From: Rubrobacter xylanophilus | Lineage (GTDB): Bacteria > Actinomycetota > Rubrobacteria > Rubrobacterales > Rubrobacteraceae | NCBI RefSeq assembly: GCF_007164525.1 | Contig: NZ_AP019791.1 | Location: 124,001-188,000, forward strand | Direction: 5' to 3' | DNA length: 64,000 nucleotides | Shown here: piece by piece, positions 52,780 through 61,600 of the stretch | How positions within the stretch are numbered: the first letter of the stretch is position 1 | Layout: every line of letters begins with the position of its first letter | The notes under the pieces: generated by a model | What the model was told of the DNA's origin: nothing | Seen by the model: only the letters and a program-made list of their open reading frames with translations | Databases searched by the model: none | Translations under genes and position numbers: made by a program

Positions 52780-54162
52780 ATGCAGGATTATACGGGTGTG
52801 AGCTACTGGCTGGAGACGGCGGGGGACGATCTACGGCCGCGTCCGGCGCTGGAGGGGGACTGTGAGGCGGACGTCGCGGTGCTTGGGGCGGGGTACACCG
52901 GGCTCTGGACGGCGTACTATCTACTGCGGCGGGACCCCGGGCTCCGGGTGGTGTTGGTGGAGAGGGAGATCTCCGGCTTCGGTGCTTCGGGTCGCAACGG
53001 GGCGTGGTGTTCCCCTTCGATGTCGGTGACGGCGCCGGAGCTCGTCCGGCGCTACGGCCGGGAGGCGGCCTCCCGGATGCTGCGGGCGGTGCGGGATTCC
53101 ATCGACGAGATCCGGCGGGTGGCCCGGGAGGAGAACCTGGACATCGGGTTTCGCAAGGGCGGCGTCCTGCGGGTCGCCCGGGGGCGGCACGAGCTGCCCG
53201 CCCTCCGGGCCTCCCACGAGGGGCTTGCGGGGCTCGGGCTCGGCGACGGCTGTCGGCTGCTCTCCGCCGGGGAGCTGGAGGAGCGGGTGCGGGTCGCCGG
53301 GGCCGAGGGCGCCTTCTTCGACCCGCAGGGCGCCGTGATCCACCCGGGACGCCTCGTGCGCGGGCTCGCCCGGCTCGTGGAGCGGCGGGGGGGCGTCATC
53401 TACGAGCGGACCGGGGTCCGGGATCTCCGGCCCGGAAAGCGGCCGGTGCTCGTGACGGACCGGGGGGAGGTGCGCGCCCGGGCCATCGTGCTCGCCGGGG
53501 AGGCCTATCTGGCGCGGCTGCGCAGGACGCACCGGCAGGTGCTCCCCATCTACTCGCTCATCGTCCTCACCGAGCCGCTCTCGCCGGAGCTTTGGGAGGA
53601 GATCGGCTGGGAGAACCACGAGTGCCTCTCCTCCTTCCGTCTCTCGGTGGACTACCTCTCGCGCACGCAGGACGGGAGGATCCTCTTCGGGGGCCGGGGG
53701 GCTCCCTACCACTTCGGCTCCGCCATCCGGGACGAGTACGACCGCGACGAGGCCACCCATGCCATGCTCCGCCGCAGCCTCACGGAGTGGTTCCCGGCGC
53801 TGCGCGGGGTGCGATTCACTCACGCCTGGGGCGGTCCCATAGGGGTCAAGCGCGACTGGATGCCCACCGCCGCCTACGACCCCGCAGGCGGTGTGGCGGC
53901 CGCCTACGGGTACGCGGGACAGGGCGTGGCGGTCAGCAACCTGGCGGGCAGGATCCTCGCCGCCCTCATCACCGGCGAGGATTCGGAGCTGCTCGACCTG
54001 CCGATGGTCAACCACCGCTCGCGCGACTGGGAGCCCGAGCCGCTGCGGTGGCTCGCCGTCCGGTACATCCAGCACGCCCTCGCCCGGCTGGACGAGAAGG
54101 GTCGGCGGACCGGGCGTCCCCCCACGGGCCGGAGCCTCGCCGAGCGGCTCTCGCGGCACTGA
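52780..54162 (+). CDS. FAD-dependent amine/amino-acid oxidoreductase (DAO family, PuuB-like)
   Basis: A 460-aa cytoplasmic flavoprotein. The N-terminal Rossmann motif is VAVLGAGYTGLWTAYYLL, followed by FGASGRNGAW, as in gamma-glutamylputrescine oxidases and related enzymes. The C-terminal flavin contact is YGYAGQGVAVSNLAG. It probably oxidises an amine or gamma-glutamyl-amine to an aldehyde; an aldehyde dehydrogenase gene follows 36 bases later. Exact substrate unknown. Confidence 0.85.
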   Translation: MQDYTGVSYWLETAGDDLRPRPALEGDCEADVAVLGAGYTGLWTAYYLLRRDPGLRVVLVEREISGFGASGRNGAWCSPSMSVTAPELVRRYGREAASRMLRAVRDSIDEIRRVAREENLDIGFRKGGVLRVARGRHELPALRASHEGLAGLGLGDGCRLLSAGELEERVRVAGAEGAFFDPQGAVIHPGRLVRGLARLVERRGGVIYERTGVRDLRPGKRPVLVTDRGEVRARAIVLAGEAYLARLRRTHRQVLPIYSLIVLTEPLSPELWEEIGWENHECLSSFRLSVDYLSRTQDGRILFGGRGAPYHFGSAIRDEYDRDEATHAMLRRSLTEWFPALRGVRFTHAWGGPIGVKRDWMPTAAYDPAGGVAAAYGYAGQGVAVSNLAGRILAALITGEDSELLDLPMVNHRSRDWEPEPLRWLAVRYIQHALARLDEKGRRTGRPPTGRSLAERLSRH

Positions 54163-54198
54163 CGCGGCGGTAGAGAGAAGGGAAAGGAGGAGGTCTTC

Positions 54199-55653
54199 TT
54201 GGCAGGGGTGCTCGAGAACTTCATCGACGGTGAGTGGGTGGAGGCCCGCGGAGAACGAGTGCGGGAGATCCTCTCGCCCGTCACGGGCGAGAAGCTCGCG
54301 GAGGTGCCCGACGCCTCCGCCGGGGACGTCTCCCGCGCCGCCCGCGCCGCCCGGGAGGCCCAGCCGCGGTGGGCCGCGCTCTCAGCCTGGGAGCGGGCGG
54401 AGGTCTGCCACGCCATCGCCGGCCTCCTGGAGGAGCGCAAGGAGGAGCTCGCGCGCCAGCTCTCGCTGGAGCAGGGCAAGCCCTACCGCGCCGAGGCCAT
54501 CCCGGACATCGAGGAGACGGCGGAGAACTTCCGGGTGGCCGCGGAGGATATAAAGCGGCTCGAGACCGCCGTCATCCCCTCGCAGGACCCGAACAAGCGG
54601 ATCCTCACCTTCCGCGAGCCGAACGGGGTCTACGCCTGCATCACCCCCTGGAACTTCCCCACGGTAATCCCCTCAGAGCTCATCGCCCCGGCCATCGCCG
54701 CCGGCAACACCGTGGTAGCCAAGCCCTCGGAGTGGACGCCCATCTCCATGGCCAACCTCGTGCGGGTGATGGCCGACGCCGGGCTGCCCGAGGGGGTGGT
54801 GAACCTGATCTACGGGGCGGGGGAGGTCGGCGAGCGGCTCGTGACCAGCCCGGACGTCGACTGCATAGCCTTCGTGGGCTCCCACCGGACGGCTGAGAAG
54901 ATAGTCCGGGCCGCCGGGCTCCGGCGCACCCTCATCGAGGCCAGCGGCAACGGGCCGGTGATCGTGTGCGCCGACGCCGACCTGCGGCGGGCGGCGAAGG
55001 GCGCGGTCTTCGGCGGCTTCTACTGCTCGGGGCAGGTCTGCTGCGCCACCGAGCGGGTGCTGGTGGACCGGAGCGTGCACGAGGACTTCCTGCAGGCCGT
55101 GGTGGAGGAGGCCCGCTCCTGGAAGCTCGGCGACCCCTTCGAGGAGGACACCCTCGTCGGGCCGATGAACAACGAGCCGACCGCCGCGAAGATGGACCGC
55201 CACCTGGCGGACGCCGTGGCGAAGGGCGCGAACGTGGTCCTCGGCGGGAGCCGGGAGGAGGGCCGCCCCACCAGCCTCTACTACCGGCCCACCGTGGTGG
55301 ACGGCGTGGGGACCGACACCCTCATCAACCGCGACGAGACCTTCGGGCCCATCGTGCCCCTCATCCCCGTCTCCGGCGACGAGGAGGCGCTCGCGGTGGC
55401 CAACGACTCGCACCTGGGACTGCAGGCCGCGGTCTACACCTCCAGCCTCAAGCGGGCTTTCGGATACCTGCGCAACCTGCGGGTGGGGAACGTCGTTATA
55501 AACGACTCCACCGACTACTGGGAGGCCCTGGAGCCCTTCGGCGGGGCCGCGGGCACCCGCACCGGTTGGGGGAGGGTCGGCGGCCGCTACAGCCTGCTGG
55601 AGATGACGGACCTGAAGACGGTGGTCCTGGACTTCGGTTCCCTGGAGGGCTAG
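54199..55653 (+). CDS. NAD(P)-dependent aldehyde dehydrogenase
   Basis: A 484-aa aldehyde dehydrogenase. It has the cofactor region PWNFPTVIPSELIAPAIAAGNTVVAKPSEWTP, the catalytic Glu in LIEASGNGPVIV and the active-site Cys in YCSGQVCCATERV. With the preceding oxidase it would turn an amine into an acid. The TTG start follows AAAGGAGGAGG. The stop shares CTAG with the convergent Asp-box gene. Confidence 0.9.
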   Translation: MAGVLENFIDGEWVEARGERVREILSPVTGEKLAEVPDASAGDVSRAARAAREAQPRWAALSAWERAEVCHAIAGLLEERKEELARQLSLEQGKPYRAEAIPDIEETAENFRVAAEDIKRLETAVIPSQDPNKRILTFREPNGVYACITPWNFPTVIPSELIAPAIAAGNTVVAKPSEWTPISMANLVRVMADAGLPEGVVNLIYGAGEVGERLVTSPDVDCIAFVGSHRTAEKIVRAAGLRRTLIEASGNGPVIVCADADLRRAAKGAVFGGFYCSGQVCCATERVLVDRSVHEDFLQAVVEEARSWKLGDPFEEDTLVGPMNNEPTAAKMDRHLADAVAKGANVVLGGSREEGRPTSLYYRPTVVDGVGTDTLINRDETFGPIVPLIPVSGDEEALAVANDSHLGLQAAVYTSSLKRAFGYLRNLRVGNVVINDSTDYWEALEPFGGAAGTRTGWGRVGGRYSLLEMTDLKTVVLDFGSLEG

Positions 55654-56609
55654 AACCCCTCCGGCAGGGCCACGAGCGCCGCCACCCCTCCGGGGACGGT
55701 CGCCACCTCCCGCAGGCCACCGCCTCCCAGCCGGCAGACCCTCCCGTCGCCGAAGCCGGCGTACAGGACGCCCGGCTCGTCGGGGGCCGTGGCCAGGGCG
55801 TAGGGGAAGGCGTCGAGATCCCCCACCAGCGCCTCCCATCTTCTTCCGTCCCGCCGGACGTAGATCGCCGCTCCCGAATCTCCCTGCCCGTGCGCCCGCC
55901 CGGGCCCGCTGGTGGCGGAGACGTAGGCGCGTCCGGGGTCCCCGGGATCTACGGCCAGCCCCCAGGCGTAGCGGTGCCGGAGACCCTCGTTGCGGACCTC
56001 CCAGCTCTCGCCGGAGTCCCGGCTCTCGGCGAACCCCCCGCCGCCCGCCTCGTAGACGAGGCCGGGCTCCGCCGGGTGGACGGCCAGCGCGTGGCAGTCG
56101 GCGATCGCCCCGGGACGCTGGTCCTGCCAGGATGCCCCGCCGTCCGGGCTGCGGACCACCCCGCCGAGCTCTATCCCGACCAGGAGGAGGCCTGCGTCCG
56201 CGGGGCTCGGCGCTATGGCCCGCACGTGAGAGGTCCAGGGCCGGGGCGGGAAGCTCCACGTCGGAGCCGAGGGCAGCCGCCGCAGGCCCTCGAGCTCCCG
56301 CCAGCTCTCCCCGCCGTCGCGGCTCGCGAAGATGGCGCTCGGCTCGGTCCCGGCGTAGAGCGTCCGATCCCTCGGGGAGATCGCGAGCGCCGTGACCCGC
56401 CGGTGCGGGAGCGCCGCGGCCCGCTCCCAGCCGCGGCCGCCGTCGGAGCTCCTGAAGACGCCCTCTTCGTGCGTGCCGGTGTAGACGAGCCAGGGATCCT
56501 CCGGATCCACCGCGAGGCAGCCCGCGCCCATGCCTTCCAGCGAGAGCTCGATCCCGCCGCCGCGGATTGCGGCGAAGGCCCCGGCCCCGGCGGCGTAGAG
56601 CACGGCCAC
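55650..56609 (-). CDS. beta-propeller protein with Asp-box (BNR) repeats
   Basis: A 319-aa protein with about seven repeats. Four clear Asp boxes (S-x-D-x-G-x-x-W) are visible: SSDGGRGWE, SRDGGESWR, SPDGGASWQ and SRDSGESWE, plus a degenerate RRDGRRWE. The architecture is that of sialidase/photosystem-stability-factor propellers, without sialidase catalytic residues that I can identify. No signal peptide. The GTG start lies one base after the end of the upstream HAD gene, so both are likely cotranscribed. Confidence 0.8.
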   Translation of the reverse strand: MAVLYAAGAGAFAAIRGGGIELSLEGMGAGCLAVDPEDPWLVYTGTHEEGVFRSSDGGRGWERAAALPHRRVTALAISPRDRTLYAGTEPSAIFASRDGGESWRELEGLRRLPSAPTWSFPPRPWTSHVRAIAPSPADAGLLLVGIELGGVVRSPDGGASWQDQRPGAIADCHALAVHPAEPGLVYEAGGGGFAESRDSGESWEVRNEGLRHRYAWGLAVDPGDPGRAYVSATSGPGRAHGQGDSGAAIYVRRDGRRWEALVGDLDAFPYALATAPDEPGVLYAGFGDGRVCRLGGGGLREVATVPGGVAALVALPEGF

Positions 56610-56610
56610 C

Positions 56611-57294
56611 TCACCGCTCCCCGAGGACGAGCCGTGGGGTCAGTTCTTCCAGTGAGCCCGCCACGGCGTCCGCGGCTCGCAGCGCCTCCTCTTTCGGGGG
56701 AAACTCCCGGTTGGGGATGGAGATCACCCGCATCCCGGCGCTCTTCGCCGCGAGGATGCCGTTCGTCGAGTCCTCCACGGCGGCGCAGCGGCCCGGCTCT
56801 ACCCCGAGCCTGCGGGCGGCCTCCAGGTAGACGTCCGGGGCGGGCTTGCCCCGCCGCACCTCCTCCGAAGAGACGGTGGCCCGGAAGTGCCGGTCGAGCC
56901 CGGAGAGCCTCAAGACCCGGTCTATGACCGGCCGGTTGGACGAGGAGGCCAGCCCGAGGGGCCAGCGCTCCGCCAGACGCCCGACGGCCTCCCGGGCCCC
57001 GGGCATGAGCGGGAGATGCTTCTCGTAGAGCCCGAGCAGCCGCTCGACCACGGCCTCGGAGATCTCCTCCGGCGGCAGCGGCACCCCGATGACTTCGTGC
57101 ATGTAACGCGACCACTCGAGGGAGCTCATGCCCATCATCGCCTCCGTGGCCCCCGCGTGCCACCGGCCGCCGGTCTCCTTGGCCACCTCGCGCCGGGCGG
57201 CGTCCCACAGCTGCTCCGAATCCACCAGGACGCCGTCCATGTCGAAGACGACGGCCTCTATCCCGCCGCGGCCCGCCGCTCGGTCCCTATCCAC
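56611..57294 (-). CDS. HAD-superfamily phosphatase / phosphoglucomutase-like
   Basis: A beta-phosphoglucomutase-type HAD hydrolase. Motif I VVFDMDGVLVDSE holds the nucleophile Asp, motif II is ASSSN, the conserved Lys is in RRGKPAPDVYLEAA, and motif IV is VEDSTNGI. The nearest ATG (57240) lies within motif I and would remove the nucleophile, so the start must be upstream. I chose GTG 57294 (227 aa), which overlaps the HxlR gene by 37 bases. An ATA at 57261 that overlaps the HxlR stop (ATAG) is the alternative (216 aa). Confidence 0.8.
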   Translation of the reverse strand: MDRDRAAGRGGIEAVVFDMDGVLVDSEQLWDAARREVAKETGGRWHAGATEAMMGMSSLEWSRYMHEVIGVPLPPEEISEAVVERLLGLYEKHLPLMPGAREAVGRLAERWPLGLASSSNRPVIDRVLRLSGLDRHFRATVSSEEVRRGKPAPDVYLEAARRLGVEPGRCAAVEDSTNGILAAKSAGMRVISIPNREFPPKEEALRAADAVAGSLEELTPRLVLGER

Positions 57295-57608
57295 TCGTCC
57301 GCCCACCGGGCCAGCGCCTCGACCACCTCGTTGAGCGCCCGACCCTTCTCCGTGAGCCGGTACTCGATCCTCACGGGCTTCTCCGGGATCACCACCCGCT
57401 CCACGATGCCCTCGGCCTCCAGCTCGCGCAGCCGCTCCGAGAGCATCCGGCTGGAGAGGTTGGGTACCACGTCCCTTATCTCCCCGAACCGGGTCGCCCC
57501 CCGCAGCATCGCCCGCAGGATCGCCCCGCTCCACCGGCGTCCGATGATCTCCACCGCCCGCTGGTACCGCGGACAGAAGGCCTCCGTGTACTCCACCTCT
57601 TCAGACAT
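57258..57608 (-). CDS. HxlR-family winged-helix regulator
   Basis: A 116-aa MarR-like regulator. The N-terminal Cys12 in EAFCPRY, conserved in HxlR proteins that sense electrophiles or quinones, is present. The winged helix covers RWSGAILRAMLRGATRFGEIRDVVPNLSSRMLSERLRELEAEGIVER. It diverges from a DoxX gene, and TTAC-N-GTAA plus TACTATAGTA palindromes lie between. The ATG has a -10 box six bases upstream, so the mRNA is probably leaderless. Confidence 0.9.
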   Translation of the reverse strand: MSEEVEYTEAFCPRYQRAVEIIGRRWSGAILRAMLRGATRFGEIRDVVPNLSSRMLSERLRELEAEGIVERVVIPEKPVRIEYRLTEKGRALNEVVEALARWADEWIGTERRAAAG

Positions 57609-57614
57609 GCCCCT

Positions 57615-57620
57615 ATTCTA
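57615..57620 (-). promoter_or_regulatory. -10 box of the HxlR gene (leaderless)
   Basis: On the minus strand TAGAAT is followed by six bases and then the ATG. Confidence 0.5.
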
Positions 57621-57634
57621 ACACCCACCACCCT

Positions 57635-57663
57635 TTGACATAATCTTATTACTATAGTATATC
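57635..57663 (+). promoter_or_regulatory. promoter of the DoxX gene
   Basis: A perfect TTGACA (57635-57640), a 17-bp spacer and TATATC (57658-57663), giving a leader of about 40 nt with a strong SD. Confidence 0.6.
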
Positions 57664-57679
57664 CAATTACCGTAAGTAA
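57650..57679. promoter_or_regulatory. operator region of the HxlR/DoxX pair
   Basis: TACTATAGTA (57650-57659) is a perfect palindrome overlapping the DoxX promoter, and TTAC-C-GTAA (57667-57675) with a further GTAA at 57676 lies at the start of transcription. HxlR proteins bind similar AT-rich inverted repeats. Confidence 0.5.
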
Positions 57680-57708
57680 CTCAGTATTAGACGGAGGAGG
57701 GAGATGAG

Positions 57709-58116
57709 ATGGTAGATCTTGCGTTGCTGGTATTGCGGCTGGTTCTGGGTGTGATCTTCGTGGCACATGGGGCGCAGAAGCTCTTCGGGAGCTTTGGTGG
57801 TCCGGGGCTCAAGGGGACGGCCGGCTTCTTCGAGCAGTTGGGGATAAGGCCGCCGTATCCGATGGCGGTCGTGGTGGGCGTCGTCGAGTTCTTCGGCGGG
57901 ATTCTGGCGGCGCTGGGTTTCCTCACGCCGGTTGCGGCGGTGGGTTTGATTCTGGTCATGATCGTGGCCATACTCACCGTCCATCTGCGCAACGGCTTCT
58001 TCGCCCAGAACGGGGGCTACGAGTTCAACCTGGCGCTCATCGGCATCGCGCTCGCGCTCCTGCTCTCGGGGGCCGGTTCCTACAGCCTCGACGCCGCGTT
58101 CGGGCTCTTCTGGTAG
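57709..58116 (+). CDS. DoxX-family membrane protein
   Basis: A 135-aa protein with four transmembrane helices and the DoxX motif GVIFVAHGAQKLFGSFGG. Members such as MhqP/CatD are induced by quinones and related stress and are often controlled by MarR or HxlR regulators, as the divergent HxlR gene suggests here. AGGAGGG lies about seven bases before the ATG. Confidence 0.88.
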   Translation: MVDLALLVLRLVLGVIFVAHGAQKLFGSFGGPGLKGTAGFFEQLGIRPPYPMAVVVGVVEFFGGILAALGFLTPVAAVGLILVMIVAILTVHLRNGFFAQNGGYEFNLALIGIALALLLSGAGSYSLDAAFGLFW

Positions 58117-58154
58117 GCCGCGGGCTTTTCGGGGGCGCTGATCGTTCGCGCCCC

Positions 58155-58568
58155 CTATCCTTTCGGGTACAGCAGGATCTGGGTGCAGCGGAACAGGGCT
58201 ATCCTGCGGCCCGAGTCGGGGTCGGCGACCGTCGCGTCCCAGACCTGGGTGGTCCTGCCGCCGTGCACCAGCACGGCGGTGCACTCGATCTCGCCCTCCC
58301 GCTTCGTGCCGATGAAGTTCGTCTTGAGCTCCGCCGTCGTGAACCCCTCCGCTCCCTCCGGCAGGCTCACGAAACAGCCGTAGCCGCAGGCGGTATCCGC
58401 CAGGGCGACCACCGTCGCGGCGTGCAGGTAGCCGTTCGGGGCCATGAGCTCCCGACGCAGTTCCACCCGGGCCCGGATGCGGCCCGGCTCCGCCTCCACG
58501 AAGCGCAGTCCCAGGAGCCCCGGCAGCGTGCCTTCGCCCCGGCGGTTCAACTCTTCCAGAAGCGACAT
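58155..58568 (-). CDS. PaaI-type hotdog-fold thioesterase
   Basis: A 137-aa hotdog protein. NGYLHAATVVALADTACGYG and TAELKTNFIGTKREGEI are the typical PaaI/YdiI active-site and strand motifs. It should hydrolyse an acyl- or aryl-acyl-CoA. The start is set at ATG 58568, because upstream sequence shows no family similarity. Confidence 0.85.
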   Translation of the reverse strand: MSLLEELNRRGEGTLPGLLGLRFVEAEPGRIRARVELRRELMAPNGYLHAATVVALADTACGYGCFVSLPEGAEGFTTAELKTNFIGTKREGEIECTAVLVHGGRTTQVWDATVADPDSGRRIALFRCTQILLYPKG

Positions 58569-58676
58569 CTCCACCCCCGTGTAATGTGCGGGCTTCCTTC
58601 TCCGGCAGGAGAACATGGTAGGACATCGGGGCGGGCTCCGGTGAAGGTTTCCGCTTGGAAGGGACCGGAGTCGGGG

Positions 58677-58682
58677 TAAAAT
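58677..58682 (+). promoter_or_regulatory. -10 box of mfd (leaderless)
   Basis: TAAAAT is followed by six bases and then the GTG start codon. Confidence 0.5.
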
Positions 58683-58688
58683 CCGCGG

Positions 58689-61600
58689 GTGTCCGGCGGC
58701 ATAGGTTCCCGAGGAAAGACGATCATCAAGGCCCCGCGGCGGCTGCGGGCCTACCTTGCGGCGACAAGCGACCGGCCGGTCCTCCTTCTCGCCTCCACCG
58801 AGGAGGAGGCCGCCCGCTACGCCCGCGACGCCGCCTGCTTCACCGGCGAGGCGGTTGTACACCTGCCTTCGCGGGGGGTTCCCTACGGGGACGTCTTCTC
58901 ACCCGAGGTGAGGAGGGTCGGCGCCCGGCAGCGGGCGCTGCACGCCCTCGGCTCGGCGCGGGTGGTCACGGCCGGACCGCTCGCCCTCATGGAGAAGACC
59001 CCGCTCTACGAGCCGCTGGAGCTCGCCGGCGGGGTGGAGCTCGACATGGACGAGGTGCTCCGGCGGCTGGCTGGGCTCGGCTACGAGCGGGTGGAGAGGG
59101 TCTTCCGCCCCGGGGAGTTCGCGGTGCGGGGCGGCATCCTGGACCTCTTCCCCAGCACCCGTCGCTCGCCGGTGCGCGTCGAGTGGTGGGGGGACGAGGT
59201 GGAGAGCGTACGGGCCGTCTCGCTCGCCACCCGGCGGGCGGTCAAGGAGCTCGCCGCCGTCACCGTCTACGCCGCGCGGGAGGGGGATCTCGTGGAGCTC
59301 GCCGCCGGGGAGGAGGGATTGTCCGAGGAGGCGCGGCGCGGGGTCCGGGTGCCGGGGCTCGACCGGCTGTTGCTGAACCTCGATCCCGTCGAGCCTGCGG
59401 CTTTGCTTCCGGAGGGGATGGAGGTGTGGGCCGAGGAGCCCCGGGAGCAGATCGCCGGAGGGCTGGAGGGGCTCGTCGAGGAACTCTACGGGGAGCTGCC
59501 CGCGGCCGAACTCCGTTTCTCCTCCGGGGAGGAGGGGGAAGTCGTCCTCTCCGCGCCGCCGCTGGCCCCCTTCGCCGAGACCCCCCGGGAGGCGGCCCGG
59601 CGGCTCGGCGCCCTCGCCGAGGACGGGATGGCCGTGTTCATCGCCTGCGGTTCCGGCAGCCAGGTCAGGCGCACCGTCTACGCCCTCGGCCAGATCGGGC
59701 GCGAGGTCTCCGCGGTGGAGCACGCCCGGCCCGGTCTGTCGCCGGGGCTCTACGCCGTTCCCGGCGAGGTGGAGGAGGGTTTCTCCTACCCCGAGGGAGG
59801 CATCGCCGTCGTGCGGCAGGACGCTGTGCTCGGCAGGCGGCGCGAGCGGCGCCGGAGGACCGGTCGGCCGCTCACCTCCTTCGCCGACCTCAAGCCCGGC
59901 GACCTCGTGGTCCACACGGTGCAGGGCATCGGGCGCTTCGAGGGGCTCGTCTCCAGGGAAGTGCTCGGGGTGACCCGGGACTACATGCAGGTCACCTATC
60001 GCGGCGGGGACACCCTGCTCGTGCCCTACGAGCAGATGGAGCTGCTGCACAAGTACGTGGGGGACGGAACACGGCTCGACCGGCTCGGGGGGGAGAGCTG
60101 GGCCCGGGTCACCGATCGGGTTCGGCGGCGGGTCAGGATGCTCGCCGGGGAGCTGCTCCGGCTGCACGCCGAGCGCGCGCGGGCGAGGGGCTTCGCCTTC
60201 CCGCCCGACGGAGAGTGGGAGCGGGAGCTGGAGGAGAGCTTCCCCCACCAGGAGACCCCGGATCAGGCGGCGGCCATCGCCGCGGTCAAGGAGGACATGC
60301 AGCGGCCGCACCCCATGGACCGCCTGGTGTGCGGGGACGTGGGCTTCGGGAAGACCGAGGTCGCCGTCAGGGCCGCCTTCAAGGCCGCGCTCGCCGGCAA
60401 GCAGACCCTCATGCTCGCCCCCACCACCATCCTCGTCCAGCAGCACTACCGGACCTTCCGCCGGCGACTGGGGCCCTTCGCGGTGCGGGTTGAGAGCCTC
60501 TCCCGGTTCACCACCGCGGCGGAGCGGAGAAGGATCCTGCGGGATCTCGCGGCGGGCGAGGTGGACATCCTTATCGGCACGCACGCCCTGCTCGGGGCGG
60601 AGGTGCGGCCGAAGGACCTGGGGCTCCTCATCGTGGACGAGGAGCAGCGCTTCGGGGTGCGGCACAAGGAGCGCATAAAGCAGCTCAAGAGCAGCGTGGA
60701 CGTGCTCACGCTCACCGCCACGCCCATCCCGCGGACCATGCAGATGGGGCTCTCCGGGCTCCGGGACATCAGCGTCATCGAGACCCCTCCGGCGGGCAGG
60801 CGCAGCATCCTCACCCACGTCGGGCCCTACGACGAGGATCTCGTGCGGCGGGCGATAGAGCGGGAGGTGGCGCGCGGGGGGCAGGTTTTCTTCGTGCACA
60901 ACCGGGTCGAGACGATAGAGGAGGTCGCCGGGCGGTTGCGGAGCGTCGTTCCCGGCGTGCGCTTCGCGGTGGCCCACGGCCAGATGCCCGAGCGGGTGCT
61001 CGAGGGGGTCATGCAGCGCTTTCTGGATGGGGAGGCCGACGTGCTGGTGACCACCACCATCGTTGAGAGCGGCCTGGACATCGCCACGGCCAACACCCTC
61101 ATCGTGGAGCGGGCGGACACCATGGGCCTCGCCCAGCTCTACCAGCTCCGGGGCAGGATCGGGCGCTCCACCGAGCAGGCCTACGCCTACCTCTTCGCCC
61201 CGCTGGGGGCGACGCCGGAGGCTCAGCGGCGGCTTGAGGCCCTCCTGGACTTCACGGAGCTCGGCAGCGGCTTCGCGGTGGCCATGCGGGATCTGGAGAT
61301 CCGGGGCGCCGGGAACCTGCTCGGCGCCGAGCAGTCGGGGCACATAGCGGCGGTGGGCTTCGAGATGTACCTGCGGCTGCTGGAGGAAGCGGTGGCGCTG
61401 GAGCGGGGGGAGGAGCCCGGACGCGGGGAGGAGCGGCCGGTGATCGTGGAGGTGCCGCTCGACGCCTACCTGCCCCCGGAGTACGTCTCGGACGAGATAG
61501 AGCGGGTGGATCTCTACCGGCGGGCCTCGGCGGCGGGCTCGCTGGCGGAGGTCGAGGACCTGGCGGAGGAACTGGAGGAGCGCTTCGGCCCCCTCCCGGA

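Noticed and set aside
48871-58568. Genomic island of recent horizontal origin
   Set aside because: No integrase, transposase, tRNA-end duplication or base-composition change is visible.
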